This document shows, one piece after another, positions 1 to 8,600 of a DNA stretch of 64,000 nt. Position 1 is the first letter of the stretch. Every line of letters starts with the position of its first letter. The notes below the pieces were generated by a model. The model made no database searches and was not told the DNA's origin. It saw nothing but the letters and a program-made list of their open reading frames with translations. The position numbers were made by a program, and so were the translations under genes. This DNA comes from Sporolactobacillus mangiferae (GTDB lineage Bacteria > Bacillota > Bacilli > Bacillales > Sporolactobacillaceae), in contig NZ_JAMAST010000006.1 of assembly GCF_023336505.1 (NCBI RefSeq), positions 40,843 through 104,842 on the forward strand, given 5' to 3'.

Positions 1-478
1 TCATATGCCACTTGCAGCACTTATTTAAAGGAGTCAAACGTTTGATTTACGAAGGGTGGAAATTCGCCAAAAGACGGAACAAGCGCTGGTCCATAATAGA
101 CAGGACAACCCGGTCGCGCGTAAACAGCCAGCAGGATCGCAGTCACATCTGAATAGCCGATCAAAATTTTTGGCCTTTCTTTTAATGCCTCATAATCAAT
201 ATAAGGAAGAAGTGCATTTGAATTCGTGCCGCCTATTGTTTACATAATTAATTTTATGTATTTTCTATGAATCAATGCATTTAATTCATCAGCGCGTTCG
301 TGAATGTTTCCTGAACGATAATAATCCTGTTTACCTGTCAAACCTCCTTCGACAATTTCGAATCCTTTCGATTCAAGAAATCGCTTTGCACGAGCGAACC
401 GTCTCGGTGAGGTCGCTGTAACTGGCGATGACGGAGAAAAAACACCAATTTTATCCCCCCTTTTCTCACTTAGTTTTG
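1..478 (-). pseudogene. Broken S66 (MccF-like) peptidase remnant
   Basis: The minus strand encodes an N-terminal stretch typical of S66 serine peptidases of the MccF/LD-carboxypeptidase group: DKIGVFSPSSPVTATSPRR near 455-400, then TIGGTNSNALLPYIDY and the nucleophile motif GYSDVT. The reading frame holds two in-frame TAA codons, at 240-242 (where relatives have Ser in IMSTIGG) and at 21-23. There is no start codon: upstream of the conserved DKIGVF the frame runs into the terminator of the neighbouring ABC gene. The gene is therefore 5'-truncated and twice interrupted, and it continues past the left edge. An intact S66 gene (ykfA) lies at 7270-8190, but its sequence is different enough that this is not a recent copy of it. 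Confidence 0.85.
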
Positions 479-505
479 AAAAAAAACGGCGTCGATTACG
501 CCGTT
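479..505 (-). terminator. Terminator of the ABC transporter gene
   Basis: On the minus strand AACGGCG (505-499) and CGCCGTT (491-485) form a perfect 7-bp stem followed by a run of eight T. It sits 50 bases after the stop of the ABC transporter and abuts the broken S66 gene. Confidence 0.9.
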
Positions 506-555
506 ACCATGTTAAATTCGGTTATTGGTTTATAAAGCAAAACATGCACAACACT

Positions 556-2277
556 TTATATGTTCATTGCAAATTGCGACTCATATAGCCGACTATAAAC
601 GCCTTTTTGCTTTAATAACTGTTCATGCGTCCCTTGTTCAGCGATCCCCTGCTCGGTTACGACAATAATACGATCTGCATTTTTGATCGTTGCCAATCGG
701 TGCGCAATGATCAGCGTTGTACGCTCCTTCGACAGCTGTTCCAGTGATTGCTGGATCGCTGCCTCAGTTTCTGTGTCTAAGGCTGAAGTCGCCTCATCCA
801 AAATTAATATCGATGGATCCTTGAGGAACATACGTGCAATGGAAAGGCGCTGTTTCTGTCCCCCGGAAAGTTTAACCCCGCGTTCGCCGATCACCGTATC
901 CAGCCCATCTGGCATATTTTTCACTGTATCATCCAAACGTGCCAGCCGGATCACGCGCCAGATTTCTTCATCTGTCGCGTCTAATTTTCCATAAGCCACA
1001 TTCTCACGCAAAGTTCCCGAGAAAAGAAAAACATCCTGCTGAACAAGGCCAATATGACGGCGCAACGATGACAGCTTAAAATCCCGAATATCAATACCGT
1101 CAATCAGGATCTTTCCGCTGCTTACCTCGTAAAACCGCGGAAGCAGACTGCAAATCGTTGTCTTGCCTGCACCAGTCGGACCGACAAATGCAACCGTTTC
1201 ACCGGGCCTGATATGCAGGTCAACCGACTGAAGCACCTGCCTTTTCCCTTCATAGCCGAAACTGACCTTGCAATAGTCGATACGTCCGGCAATTGATAGT
1301 ATATCTCTTGCGTTTTCACGGTTCACAATTTCCGGAGCGGACTGCTTAAGCTTTAAAAATCGTTTGAATCCCGCAAATCCTTTTGGGTAGAGTTCAATAA
1401 TCGCATTAAACTTTTCAATCGGCTGTACAAACAAATTGGACAACAGCAGGAAGGCGACAAACTGGCCGGCACTTAACTCACCATGTATAACAAACCAGGA
1501 ACCGCTGACCAATGTAAACAAGGTAATCAGCCGCATAAAAAAATAATTGGTGGTAATGCTTGTCGCCATAATTTTATAGGAAGATAATTTTGCTTTGCGA
1601 TACAATTTATTGTTCTCATAGAATTGATGCCGTTCATGGCGTTCATTTGAAAATGCCTGAACCACACGAATTCCGCCGATTGCATTCTCAACATTTGCAT
1701 TAAATACAGCAATATCCTGATAGATTCGATCAGTTGCGTGCGTCATTTTCAAATTGAATAAAATAATAAAGACGCCAAGAATTGGGACCAAGATAAAAGT
1801 CATGCATGCAAGCTTCCAGTTAATCGTCAGCATCAGAAAGAAAGCTCCGAAAAGTGACATGAGCGCAATAAAAAGATCCTCCGGCCCATGATGCGCCGTT
1901 TCGCCAATGTCAAACAGATCAGTTGTGAGCCGCGACAGCAGATGCCCCGTCTTATGGTTATCAAAGAAATGAAAGGACTGACGCTGAATATGCTCAAACA
2001 ATTCCTGACGAATATCCGTTTCAATATTAATTCCAAGCATATGTCCCCAATAAGTCACAACGTAATGCATGATTGTATTCAGGACATAAAAAAACAGCAG
2101 CCCCGCTGAAGCAAGCAAAATAATCGACCAGTCTCTGCCAGGAAGCAGCCGGTCAATCGCCTGATTAACAGCTACGGGAAAAATAAGTTCAAGCAGCGCA
2201 AGCAGAACGGCACATGAAAAATCTAAAAGAAACAGTTTTTTGTAGGGTTTGTAATAAGCAAAAAAACTGCGGATCAA
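556..2277 (-). CDS. ABC transporter, fused permease/ATPase (exporter type)
   Basis: A 573-residue half-transporter of the MsbA/BmrA type, expected to work as a dimer in the membrane and use ATP hydrolysis to export a hydrophobic or drug-like substrate. An N-terminal six-helix transmembrane domain covers roughly residues 1-310. The nucleotide-binding domain follows, with Walker A GPTGAGKT (about 366-373), signature LSGGQ (about 470), Walker B ILILDEATSALD and H-loop IIAHRLAT. The start is TTG at 2277, preceded by GAGGAGG at good spacing. It appears monocistronic, with its own terminator at 479-505; the upstream gene nadE ends 31 bases away on the same strand, so read-through is possible. Substrate cannot be told from sequence. 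Confidence 0.93.
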   Translation of the reverse strand: MIRSFFAYYKPYKKLFLLDFSCAVLLALLELIFPVAVNQAIDRLLPGRDWSIILLASAGLLFFYVLNTIMHYVVTYWGHMLGINIETDIRQELFEHIQRQSFHFFDNHKTGHLLSRLTTDLFDIGETAHHGPEDLFIALMSLFGAFFLMLTINWKLACMTFILVPILGVFIILFNLKMTHATDRIYQDIAVFNANVENAIGGIRVVQAFSNERHERHQFYENNKLYRKAKLSSYKIMATSITTNYFFMRLITLFTLVSGSWFVIHGELSAGQFVAFLLLSNLFVQPIEKFNAIIELYPKGFAGFKRFLKLKQSAPEIVNRENARDILSIAGRIDYCKVSFGYEGKRQVLQSVDLHIRPGETVAFVGPTGAGKTTICSLLPRFYEVSSGKILIDGIDIRDFKLSSLRRHIGLVQQDVFLFSGTLRENVAYGKLDATDEEIWRVIRLARLDDTVKNMPDGLDTVIGERGVKLSGGQKQRLSIARMFLKDPSILILDEATSALDTETEAAIQQSLEQLSKERTTLIIAHRLATIKNADRIIVVTEQGIAEQGTHEQLLKQKGVYSRLYESQFAMNI

Positions 2278-2308
2278 ACGACGGCCTCCTCACTTTCGTG
2301 TTACAGTA

Positions 2309-4231
2309 TTACAGATTCTCAATCCATAGATTACGGCTTGCGTCGGAAGGCATTCGCCAGTCGCCACGCGGAGACAGGCTGACAGTTCCTACTTTCGGGC
2401 CATCGGGTATTGCCGAACGTTTAAACTGCATGGCAAAGAACCGGGAAACAAACACTTTGAGCCATTTACGGATTGTCTGTTCTTCGTATTCGCTACCAAA
2501 AGCAGCGTTCGCTAAAAAGAGAATTTTTTCTGGAGTGAACGCACTGCGAATAAAATAGTAGAGGAAAAAATCGTGCAATTCATACGGACCTACAATATCT
2601 TCTGTTTTCTGAGAAATTTCTCCTGAAGCATTTTTAGGTAGCAGTTCAGGTGTGACCGGAGTATCAAGAATATCCAGAAGAATACCGGCTATATCTTTCT
2701 GCGTCTCTTCTTCCGCAACATAACGAACCAGATAACGGACCAGCGTTTTTGGAACGGAACAATTGACCGCATACATCGACATATGATCGCCGTTGTACGT
2801 GCTCCAGCCAAGGGCGAGTTCAGACAAATCGCCGGTACCCACTACCAGTCCTCCCTCTTTGTTAGCAATATCCATCAGGATTTGTGTGCGTTCCCGTGCC
2901 TGAACATTTTCATAGGTCACATCATGAATTTCAGGACGATGTCCGATATCTTTAAAGTGTTGCAAAGATGCCGCAACAATATTGACTTCACGGAAGTCCG
3001 TTTCCAGTTTTTTACATAGAGAAATCGCATTTTGGTAGGTTCGGTCTGTTGTACCAAATCCAGGCAGAGTAACCGTTACAATGTTTTTTCGCTCATATCC
3101 AAGCATTTCAAACGTTTTTATAATAACCAGGAGTGCAAGTGTCGAATCTAATCCTCCTGAAATGCCGATAACCGCCTTCTTCAAGCCTGTATGTTCCATG
3201 CGTTTTGCAAGCGCCGAAGTCTGAATGCTGAATATTTCACTGCAGCGCCTTGCGCGTTTTTTTGCATCCGAAGGTACAAAAGGATGTTTATCGATCACGC
3301 GGTCAAATGTACCGAATGTCAACCCTCTGTATGCAAATTGAATTTTCCGAGCTTTCCAGGGAAGTGTTTCTGCCGCTTCACGGAAACTAATGTTCTTTAC
3401 TCTTTGCAAATTTAACCGGTCAATGTCAATCAAAGAAGTAACTACCTGATTCTTTCTTTGAAAACGAGCGTTTTGAGCCAGCAATTGCCCGTTTTCAGCA
3501 ATCAGCAATTCTCCGCCGAAAACAACATCCGTTGATGACTCACCTATCCCGGCTCCGGCATATAGATAAGCGCCCATCGTTCTTGCACTCTGCGACGTAA
3601 TCAGCGATCTTCGATAATCCGATTTGCTGACCACTTCATTTGATGCAGAGAGATTGCCAATCAGCTGTGCACCTGACAGGCTCAGAAAGCTGCTGGGGGG
3701 GACAACGCTCCATAAATCCTCACAAATTTCAAACCCGATCTGAAAAGTGCCACTTTGGAAAATCAGATCAACACCGAAAGGAACTTTTTTCTGAAAAGGC
3801 AGATCTATGTAGCAATCGATAATCGTTTTCCCGGAAGAAAACCATCGTCTTTCATAGAATTCCTCGTAATTCGGTATGTAGCTTTTCGGAACAATGCCAA
3901 GCACTTTCCCTTGAAACAGAATGTAGGCACAGTTGTAAACAATGCCGTCAGCATATAAAGGCGCGCCAACTGCGATCAATGCATCCGCCTCCAAACTGTA
4001 TCTACACAGTTCGGCAACTCCATCCGCTGATTTGTCCAGCAGTTTTTTTTGAAGAAACAGATCCGCACATGTATAGGAAGTCACACATAATTCCGGAAAT
4101 ATGATTAATTTTGCGTTCTTCTCAATTGCTTCATCAATACACCGCTTCACGTTGGCCACATTGGCATGTACATCCGCAACGCTGGTCACCGGACAGGCAG
4201 CGGCCACTCGTATAAAATTCCATGACTCCAT
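2309..4231 (-). CDS. nadE: Glutamine-dependent NAD+ synthase
   Basis: Makes NAD+ from nicotinate adenine dinucleotide, using ammonia channelled from glutamine. The 640-residue protein joins an N-terminal nitrilase-fold glutaminase (Glu about 46 in FPELC, Lys about 115 in VPKSY, Cys about 169 in FEICEDLW) to a C-terminal synthetase with the PP-loop SGGLDS (about 357-362). The open frame extends to 4330, but ATG at 4231 is preferred: it has GGAGG in front and the family's N-terminus starts there. Bacillus subtilis carries the short ammonia-dependent form, so the long form is unusual for Bacillales and resembles clostridial or actinobacterial enzymes. The leader upstream carries a promoter and a possible attenuator. 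Confidence 0.95.
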   Translation of the reverse strand: MESWNFIRVAAACPVTSVADVHANVANVKRCIDEAIEKNAKLIIFPELCVTSYTCADLFLQKKLLDKSADGVAELCRYSLEADALIAVGAPLYADGIVYNCAYILFQGKVLGIVPKSYIPNYEEFYERRWFSSGKTIIDCYIDLPFQKKVPFGVDLIFQSGTFQIGFEICEDLWSVVPPSSFLSLSGAQLIGNLSASNEVVSKSDYRRSLITSQSARTMGAYLYAGAGIGESSTDVVFGGELLIAENGQLLAQNARFQRKNQVVTSLIDIDRLNLQRVKNISFREAAETLPWKARKIQFAYRGLTFGTFDRVIDKHPFVPSDAKKRARRCSEIFSIQTSALAKRMEHTGLKKAVIGISGGLDSTLALLVIIKTFEMLGYERKNIVTVTLPGFGTTDRTYQNAISLCKKLETDFREVNIVAASLQHFKDIGHRPEIHDVTYENVQARERTQILMDIANKEGGLVVGTGDLSELALGWSTYNGDHMSMYAVNCSVPKTLVRYLVRYVAEEETQKDIAGILLDILDTPVTPELLPKNASGEISQKTEDIVGPYELHDFFLYYFIRSAFTPEKILFLANAAFGSEYEEQTIRKWLKVFVSRFFAMQFKRSAIPDGPKVGTVSLSPRGDWRMPSDASRNLWIENL

Positions 4232-4369
4232 CTCTAAAAAGCCTCCAATCAGATTGCAATCTGACGTAAACAAGCCAGGATTGTGCAAAAAGCCTCCCCA
4301 ATCGCAGAGAGGCAATCGCGCTGCATCCATTTTATACCTGATCCACTAACAGGCGATTAATTAAATAAC
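4232..4369 (-). promoter_or_regulatory. nadE leader with palindrome and possible attenuator
   Basis: The minus-strand leader holds three elements. A terminator-like hairpin (arms GCCTCTC at 4313-4307 and GGGAGGC at 4298-4292) is followed by TTTTT. A perfect 14-base palindrome CAGATTGCAATCTG lies at 4250-4263. The nadE Shine-Dalgarno segment GATTGGAGGCTTTTT (4250-4236) nearly repeats the 3' arm and T-run of the terminator. The 5' arm GCCTC could therefore pair either with the terminator arm or with the ribosome binding site. The hairpin may instead simply terminate the upstream gene, whose stop is at 4418. Ligand or protein partner is unknown. Confidence 0.45.
4287..4313 (-). terminator. Intrinsic terminator or attenuator before nadE
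   Basis: On the minus strand a seven-base-pair stem (GCCTCTC with GGGAGGC, one G-U pair) is followed by five T. It lies between a candidate promoter and the nadE start. Confidence 0.65.
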
Positions 4370-4398
4370 ATGTTAATGGAGCTTCAAATAAATGTCAA
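4370..4398 (-). promoter_or_regulatory. Candidate sigma-A promoter for nadE
   Basis: On the minus strand TTGACA (4398-4393) and TAACAT (4375-4370) are separated by exactly 17 bases. The -35 is perfect and the -10 matches 4 of 6. It lies just after the stop of the beta-lactamase-like gene. Confidence 0.5.
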
Positions 4399-4417
4399 AC
4401 ACGCTTTTTTGAAAAAA

Positions 4418-5221
4418 TCAACCAACCGATTCTGAAATATCGAGCAAGTATTGGGCAATCAGCTGTCCAATTTGCTGCAAAGCAAATAAAGCGTCCTGAC
4501 GATTTTCACATCCACTCGTCAGAACGGTCACTGCCATATGCTCATTATCGCAGGAAAAATAAGCAGCGTCATGATCTACCTGCTCCATTTCTCCAGTCTT
4601 ATTGTAAACCAAGATTGGCCGAGCTTTTTCGTCGAATAATCCTGGCAATTTGTCTCTGAATTGCTGACGCAACAGCCAAGATTTTGCTTCGCCTGGAAGC
4701 GGCGTATCTTCAGAAAAAATCTGTTGAATCATCCAATTCGCGTCATGCGCGCTGATCCAGTTGGTGCGTCCTTCCTTCTGCGCATCCATATCCATCATTT
4801 TGCGTTCAATGCTTGTCTCCGTAAGTCCCTGATCCTCGATCCATTTCTGAAGTCGATGAATCCCGAAAAAATCCATAAGTAAATTAGTCGCTGTATTATC
4901 GGAGACACTGATCATCAAAGCAAGCAAATCCCGAATCGTCCACTCTCGGACCGATAAAACCTGCAGAACGCCTGATCCGCTGACGATCTGATCATCGTCC
5001 AGGTGAATGGTTTGATCAAGGACTTCGGATTGGATATTCGGGTTCTTATAAGCATACAGCAATATAGGCAGTTTGATCAGACTCGCCGACAACATCGGTA
5101 TATTTGCTCTGTAACTTAAGGAAAAACCGTCGGACCCAACTGCCTCAAGCTCAATTTTATCACCTAATGGATAAATAATTTCCATAATTTCATCTTGTAA
5201 CTGTTTTTTCAGATCGATCAA
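4418..5221 (-). CDS. Class A beta-lactamase-like serine hydrolase
   Basis: A 267-residue protein of the beta-lactamase/transpeptidase-like fold. The nucleophile motif SLIK (Ser about 47, Lys about 50), the SDN loop in VSDNTATN, a Glu in SIERKMMD at the omega-loop position and the KTG motif in NKTGEMEQ are all present in the right order. No signal peptide is visible, so it is probably cytosolic, unlike true secreted beta-lactamases. The start is taken as TTG at 5221 behind GGGGAGG; the longer frame to 5287 would overlap ykfC. It is the last gene of the murein-peptide operon, which suggests a peptidase or amidase role on muropeptides rather than drug resistance. That role is inference. Confidence 0.85.
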   Translation of the reverse strand: MIDLKKQLQDEIMEIIYPLGDKIELEAVGSDGFSLSYRANIPMLSASLIKLPILLYAYKNPNIQSEVLDQTIHLDDDQIVSGSGVLQVLSVREWTIRDLLALMISVSDNTATNLLMDFFGIHRLQKWIEDQGLTETSIERKMMDMDAQKEGRTNWISAHDANWMIQQIFSEDTPLPGEAKSWLLRQQFRDKLPGLFDEKARPILVYNKTGEMEQVDHDAAYFSCDNEHMAVTVLTSGCENRQDALFALQQIGQLIAQYLLDISESVG

Positions 5222-5256
5222 ATTGTTTTGCCTCCCCGACCCACGTTTAATGTTTG

Positions 5257-6153
5257 CTATGCACGCCAATAGCGCCGCACTGCACAAAGCTCCTCTTCAT
5301 ATTTTGATCCTTTGATCTCAGTAATACTGACAATAGCGCCCGGCGTCGGTGAATGAATAAATCTTCCTTCATCATAATAGATACCGACATGGTGCACATA
5401 GCCCTTCCCTTTCTCATAGGCAAAAAACAGTAAATCACCGGGAGCGGCCTCTGCAGGATCAATGGAAAGGCCAAGCAGCGATTGTTCATCGGCATCTCTC
5501 GGTATGAAATAACCGCCGACACGAAGCATTGAATAGGTGAAGCCGGAACAATCATATCCGTAAGCACTCGTGCCTGACCATAGATACGGAAGCTCCAAAA
5601 AACGTTCGGCATTGCGCACGATCTCCGTCCCTGTATGCAAATGTTGCTCATCCGGCAGAATCACGTCTTTTTTTAACAGGATGCCCGGGCCAAGCGGGCT
5701 ATCTACTTTTACCTCATCGAATGGAATTTCATCGATCAGCGGTAAAACGGTGCCAAAGCTGAGCTCAAACACTTTTCTTCGGTTCAGATCATAGAAGGCC
5801 GCGGTCCTGCTTTGTACGATTACTGGCTCGGCAGCGGGTAAATCCGATTTAATCAATTGCCCTGCCGGTATCCATCCAGGATAGCCGCGTCTGTCTTTTG
5901 AAGACGATTGGTTTGGCACATACACTTTAGCCCATTCGTCCTTTATTTCATCAATAATCACTTCATCTCCGAAAAGAGCTTGCGTCTGGACCCTCTTTGC
6001 TTTGCACAATTCAATAGTCTGCTGGCGTGTCATGTTATTAAGCCACACAGTCATCCCTGATTTTGCATCTATTGCCGCTTTATCAACAGGACGAACCAAT
6101 GAAGGATCAGTCCAAATGGTCGCAACTGGAACGGATATTCTGTATTTTTTCAT
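5257..6153 (-). CDS. ykfC: Gamma-D-glutamyl-L-diamino acid endopeptidase (NlpC/P60)
   Basis: Cleaves the D-Glu to diaminopimelate bond of recycled murein peptides, releasing L-Ala-D-Glu for the epimerase. The 298-residue protein has N-terminal SH3-like segments (ending near GYPGWIPAGQL) and a C-terminal NlpC/P60 domain with catalytic Cys about 202 in YDCSGF, His about 255 in HHVGIY and a third polar residue near His 267. No signal peptide is seen, as in B. subtilis YkfC. ATG at 6153 is chosen because GGAGGG lies just upstream; the frame opens at 6168, where its ATG shares a base with the ykfB stop codon. The gene order ykfA-ykfB-ykfC matches B. subtilis. Confidence 0.94.
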   Translation of the reverse strand: MKKYRISVPVATIWTDPSLVRPVDKAAIDAKSGMTVWLNNMTRQQTIELCKAKRVQTQALFGDEVIIDEIKDEWAKVYVPNQSSSKDRRGYPGWIPAGQLIKSDLPAAEPVIVQSRTAAFYDLNRRKVFELSFGTVLPLIDEIPFDEVKVDSPLGPGILLKKDVILPDEQHLHTGTEIVRNAERFLELPYLWSGTSAYGYDCSGFTYSMLRVGGYFIPRDADEQSLLGLSIDPAEAAPGDLLFFAYEKGKGYVHHVGIYYDEGRFIHSPTPGAIVSITEIKGSKYEEELCAVRRYWRA

Positions 6154-6167
6154 GCCTCGTCCCTCCA

Positions 6168-7250
6168 TTAATTAGTCAGAACATCCTGAATGCCTAATCC
6201 AGGAGAGTCTGGAAGCGTAATTCGGCTTTGATGATAAACGGCGCCTCCGACAACCGGATTAGAGGCAAACATAAGCGGTGTATCTAAATCGCAGCGCGTG
6301 ATATTACTCTTTGCAGCCGCAAAGTGACAGGCGGCAGTTACGGCTACGTTGGATTCGACCATACAGCCTACCATACATTCAACACCATAGGACTCAGCCA
6401 GAGTATTAATTTTTTCTGCCCCGTAAATGCCCCCCGCCTTCATCAGTTTTATATTTACAATATCGCAACCGTGCATTGACAGCAAACGTACTGCATCTTC
6501 AGGTCCAAACACACTTTCATCTGCCATGATCGGTGTATCCACATGTTCCGTAACAAATTTCATGCCTTCAAAGTCCCGTGCGGGTAACGGTTGTTCAACC
6601 AGTTCGATATCAAGTCCCATATCTTCCATCTTATGAATTGCAGCAACCGCTTCTTTGCTCCTCCAACCCTGATTTGCATCGAGCCGCAGCTTTATTCCAT
6701 CTCCTACCCTTTTTCTCAATTCCCTTACACGTTGAAGATCTTCCGAAATGGACGCACTGCCTACTTTTATTTTCAGTGTTCTAAACCCCATTTGAACATA
6801 GTTCAGCGCATCTTGAATCATCTCATCCACACGATTGACACTTACAGTAAAGTCTGTCTCTATTTCATTAGTATTCCCCCCGAGAAACTGATAAAGTGGC
6901 ATGTTGGCTCGCTTGGCAAGACAATCATATACAGCAATGTCTACTGCAGCTCTTGCACTCGAATTGTGTACCAACGCCCGTTGTATTGCTTGATTAATCT
7001 GCTCTTTATGTTCAATTTCAAGACCAATAATTTTCGGGCGGATCACATTCATAATCGCATAATCGATACTGGCGAGGCTGTCACCGGTAATGACATGTGT
7101 TGGCGGAGCTTCGCCGATCCCGACAGTTCCATCATCACAGGTAAGAAAAACGATCATGCTTTCAGCTGTATTCACGGTTCTAAGTGCCGTTTTAAACGGC
7201 TTATTCAGCGGAATGGATAACCGCCTGGTGTGCACATCAACTATTTTCAA
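6168..7250 (-). CDS. ykfB: L-Ala-D/L-Glu epimerase
   Basis: Epimerises L-Ala-D-Glu to L-Ala-L-Glu so that murein dipeptide can be hydrolysed by ordinary peptidases. The 360-residue protein is an enolase-superfamily enzyme of the muconate lactonizing group: KIKVGS with the catalytic Lys pair, metal ligands in LRLDANQGW, ELVEQP and MADES, the second catalytic Lys in NIKLMKAGG, and the DLDTP segment typical of dipeptide epimerases. The open frame reaches 7358, but it would then overlap ykfA; TTG at 7250 behind AAAGGAAG is the natural start, 19 bases after the ykfA stop. Translationally close to ykfC (TAATG junction). Confidence 0.95.
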   Translation of the reverse strand: MKIVDVHTRRLSIPLNKPFKTALRTVNTAESMIVFLTCDDGTVGIGEAPPTHVITGDSLASIDYAIMNVIRPKIIGLEIEHKEQINQAIQRALVHNSSARAAVDIAVYDCLAKRANMPLYQFLGGNTNEIETDFTVSVNRVDEMIQDALNYVQMGFRTLKIKVGSASISEDLQRVRELRKRVGDGIKLRLDANQGWRSKEAVAAIHKMEDMGLDIELVEQPLPARDFEGMKFVTEHVDTPIMADESVFGPEDAVRLLSMHGCDIVNIKLMKAGGIYGAEKINTLAESYGVECMVGCMVESNVAVTAACHFAAAKSNITRCDLDTPLMFASNPVVGGAVYHQSRITLPDSPGLGIQDVLTN

Positions 7251-7269
7251 TTTTTTCTTCCTTTCATAC

Positions 7270-8190
7270 TTACATAACGCCTGGTTGAATCCACAATTGT
7301 TTACGATCCGCGTCAAGCATTGCATCCGCCCCGAGCGGCACGGAAAAATTCGGTGCACAGTGGCCGATCAGAAATCCGCTGACCGCCGGTTTTCCTATCA
7401 TTGTCAAGTAGCGCTGAAAAACATCCTGATAGGAAAACGAATCCGCGTCCTCTTCTGAATTATCTTGATGAAAATCACCGAGAACAAACCCGGATGCCTT
7501 CTGAAGCTTTCCGGTCATCCATAATTGGTTAAGCATACGATCGACCCGATACGGAGGCTCATTAATGTCCTCAAGTAAAAGCAGCTTGTTTTTCGTATCA
7601 ATTTCATAAGGGGTACCCAGTGTACTGACCAGCAGTGACAAATTGCCGCCGACCAGTTTCCCTTCTGCGACCCCGTGATGAATTGTAGTTAGTGGTGACA
7701 GTTGTTCATCATAATGAAGTGCCATTGGTTGAAAAAGCTGAGAAAACAGCTGTCTGGAAATCAGCGGGGTATTTTCTTCACCGAGATCAGAAGCCAGCAT
7801 AGGGCCATGGAAAGTCACAAGACCGGTTTTCTGCCTGATCGCTGTATGCAGATAAGTAACATCGCTGTATCCCCAGAATACTTTAGGATGCGCTCGAACT
7901 AATTCAAAATCGATTGAATGGACAAATCGTGCGCTTCCATAGCCTCCTCTTGAACAGATAATTGCACGAATTGCCTCATCCGCAAACATTTCGTGAAAAT
8001 CCGAAAGCCTTTCCTCATCCGTTCCTGCAAGATACCCGTACCGGCTACTCAAGTGCTTTCCGAAACGTATGCGAAAACCGAGATCCTTCAGCCAGTCGGC
8101 ACCTTTTTTCAATCGTTTCATATCAGGGGAACCCGCTGGACTAATCACTCCGACTGTATCACCTTCGTATAATCTTTCCGGAAAAATCAT
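7270..8190 (-). CDS. ykfA: Muramoyltetrapeptide LD-carboxypeptidase (S66)
   Basis: Removes the terminal D-Ala from murein tetrapeptide, the first step of the ykf recycling route. The 306-residue S66 peptidase has the N-terminal GDTVGVISPAGSP signature, the GGYGSAR loop, nucleophile Ser in WGYSDVT, and the Glu/His charge-relay region near LLLEDINEPPYRVDRML and GHCAPNFSVPLG. ATG at 8190 follows GAGGTGTCCC. It is the first gene of the operon ykfA-ykfB-ykfC-serine hydrolase. The B. subtilis operon also includes the dipeptide transporter ATPase ykfD, which is absent here. Confidence 0.94.
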   Translation of the reverse strand: MIFPERLYEGDTVGVISPAGSPDMKRLKKGADWLKDLGFRIRFGKHLSSRYGYLAGTDEERLSDFHEMFADEAIRAIICSRGGYGSARFVHSIDFELVRAHPKVFWGYSDVTYLHTAIRQKTGLVTFHGPMLASDLGEENTPLISRQLFSQLFQPMALHYDEQLSPLTTIHHGVAEGKLVGGNLSLLVSTLGTPYEIDTKNKLLLLEDINEPPYRVDRMLNQLWMTGKLQKASGFVLGDFHQDNSEEDADSFSYQDVFQRYLTMIGKPAVSGFLIGHCAPNFSVPLGADAMLDADRKQLWIQPGVM

Positions 8191-8224
8191 GGGACACCTC
8201 TTTTCATTTTTACCGTAAGACTGT

Positions 8225-8255
8225 AAAAATCCAGTTCAGAAACTGAACTGGATTT
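8225..8255 (-). terminator. Terminator of the DUF3870 gene
   Basis: A perfect 13-bp inverted repeat (AAATCCAGTTCAG with CTGAACTGGATTT, 3-base loop) runs into TTTTT on the minus strand, directly after the stop at 8265. Confidence 0.9.
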
Positions 8256-8264
8256 CGTCTAGGT

Positions 8265-8600
8265 TTATTTAGACAAAGCATTTTCGCTTTTATAGAGTCT
8301 GTACTTTTTAAGCGCATCGCCAAAGGCAACAATCAGCGCTTTTTGAGAAGAACCAAAATATCTTTGCCTAAGATCAACGAGGATTTCCGGATCTTCCATT
8401 AGCCTGCCGATAAAAAGTGATCGAACGAAGCGAACCGTCAGCATGATCGTCGCCGAACAGTCCGCGTCAACAATTCTTCCGCTGTCCTGATCAATGACAA
8501 TGCCAATAAAGAACTGGTTAAAGCGCAATGTAATTGGATTTTTCTGCGATGATTTTGCATCACCGATTATATAAATGGTGTTCTTATGATAGACCGTCAT
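8265..8600 (-). CDS. DUF3870 domain protein
   Basis: The 111-residue sequence carries the family hallmarks TIYIIGDAKSSQKNPIT near the N-terminus, FIGIVID, DADCSATIMLT and GSSQKALIVAFGDALKKY near the C-terminus. The family is found mainly in Firmicutes, and its biochemical function is not established to my knowledge. Length fits the family. It is alone, with its own terminator, upstream of the ykf operon and divergent from the membrane module at 8877. Confidence 0.8.
   Translation of the reverse strand: MTVYHKNTIYIIGDAKSSQKNPITLRFNQFFIGIVIDQDSGRIVDADCSATIMLTVRFVRSLFIGRLMEDPEILVDLRQRYFGSSQKALIVAFGDALKKYRLYKSENALSK

Noticed and set aside
4418..5221. Beta-lactamase resistance gene
   Set aside because: Motifs fit the fold, but lack of a signal peptide and the operon context argue against a secreted resistance enzyme.
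6591..7220. A 209-codon frame opposite ykfB
   Set aside because: It is antisense to a certain gene and merely reflects its codon pattern.
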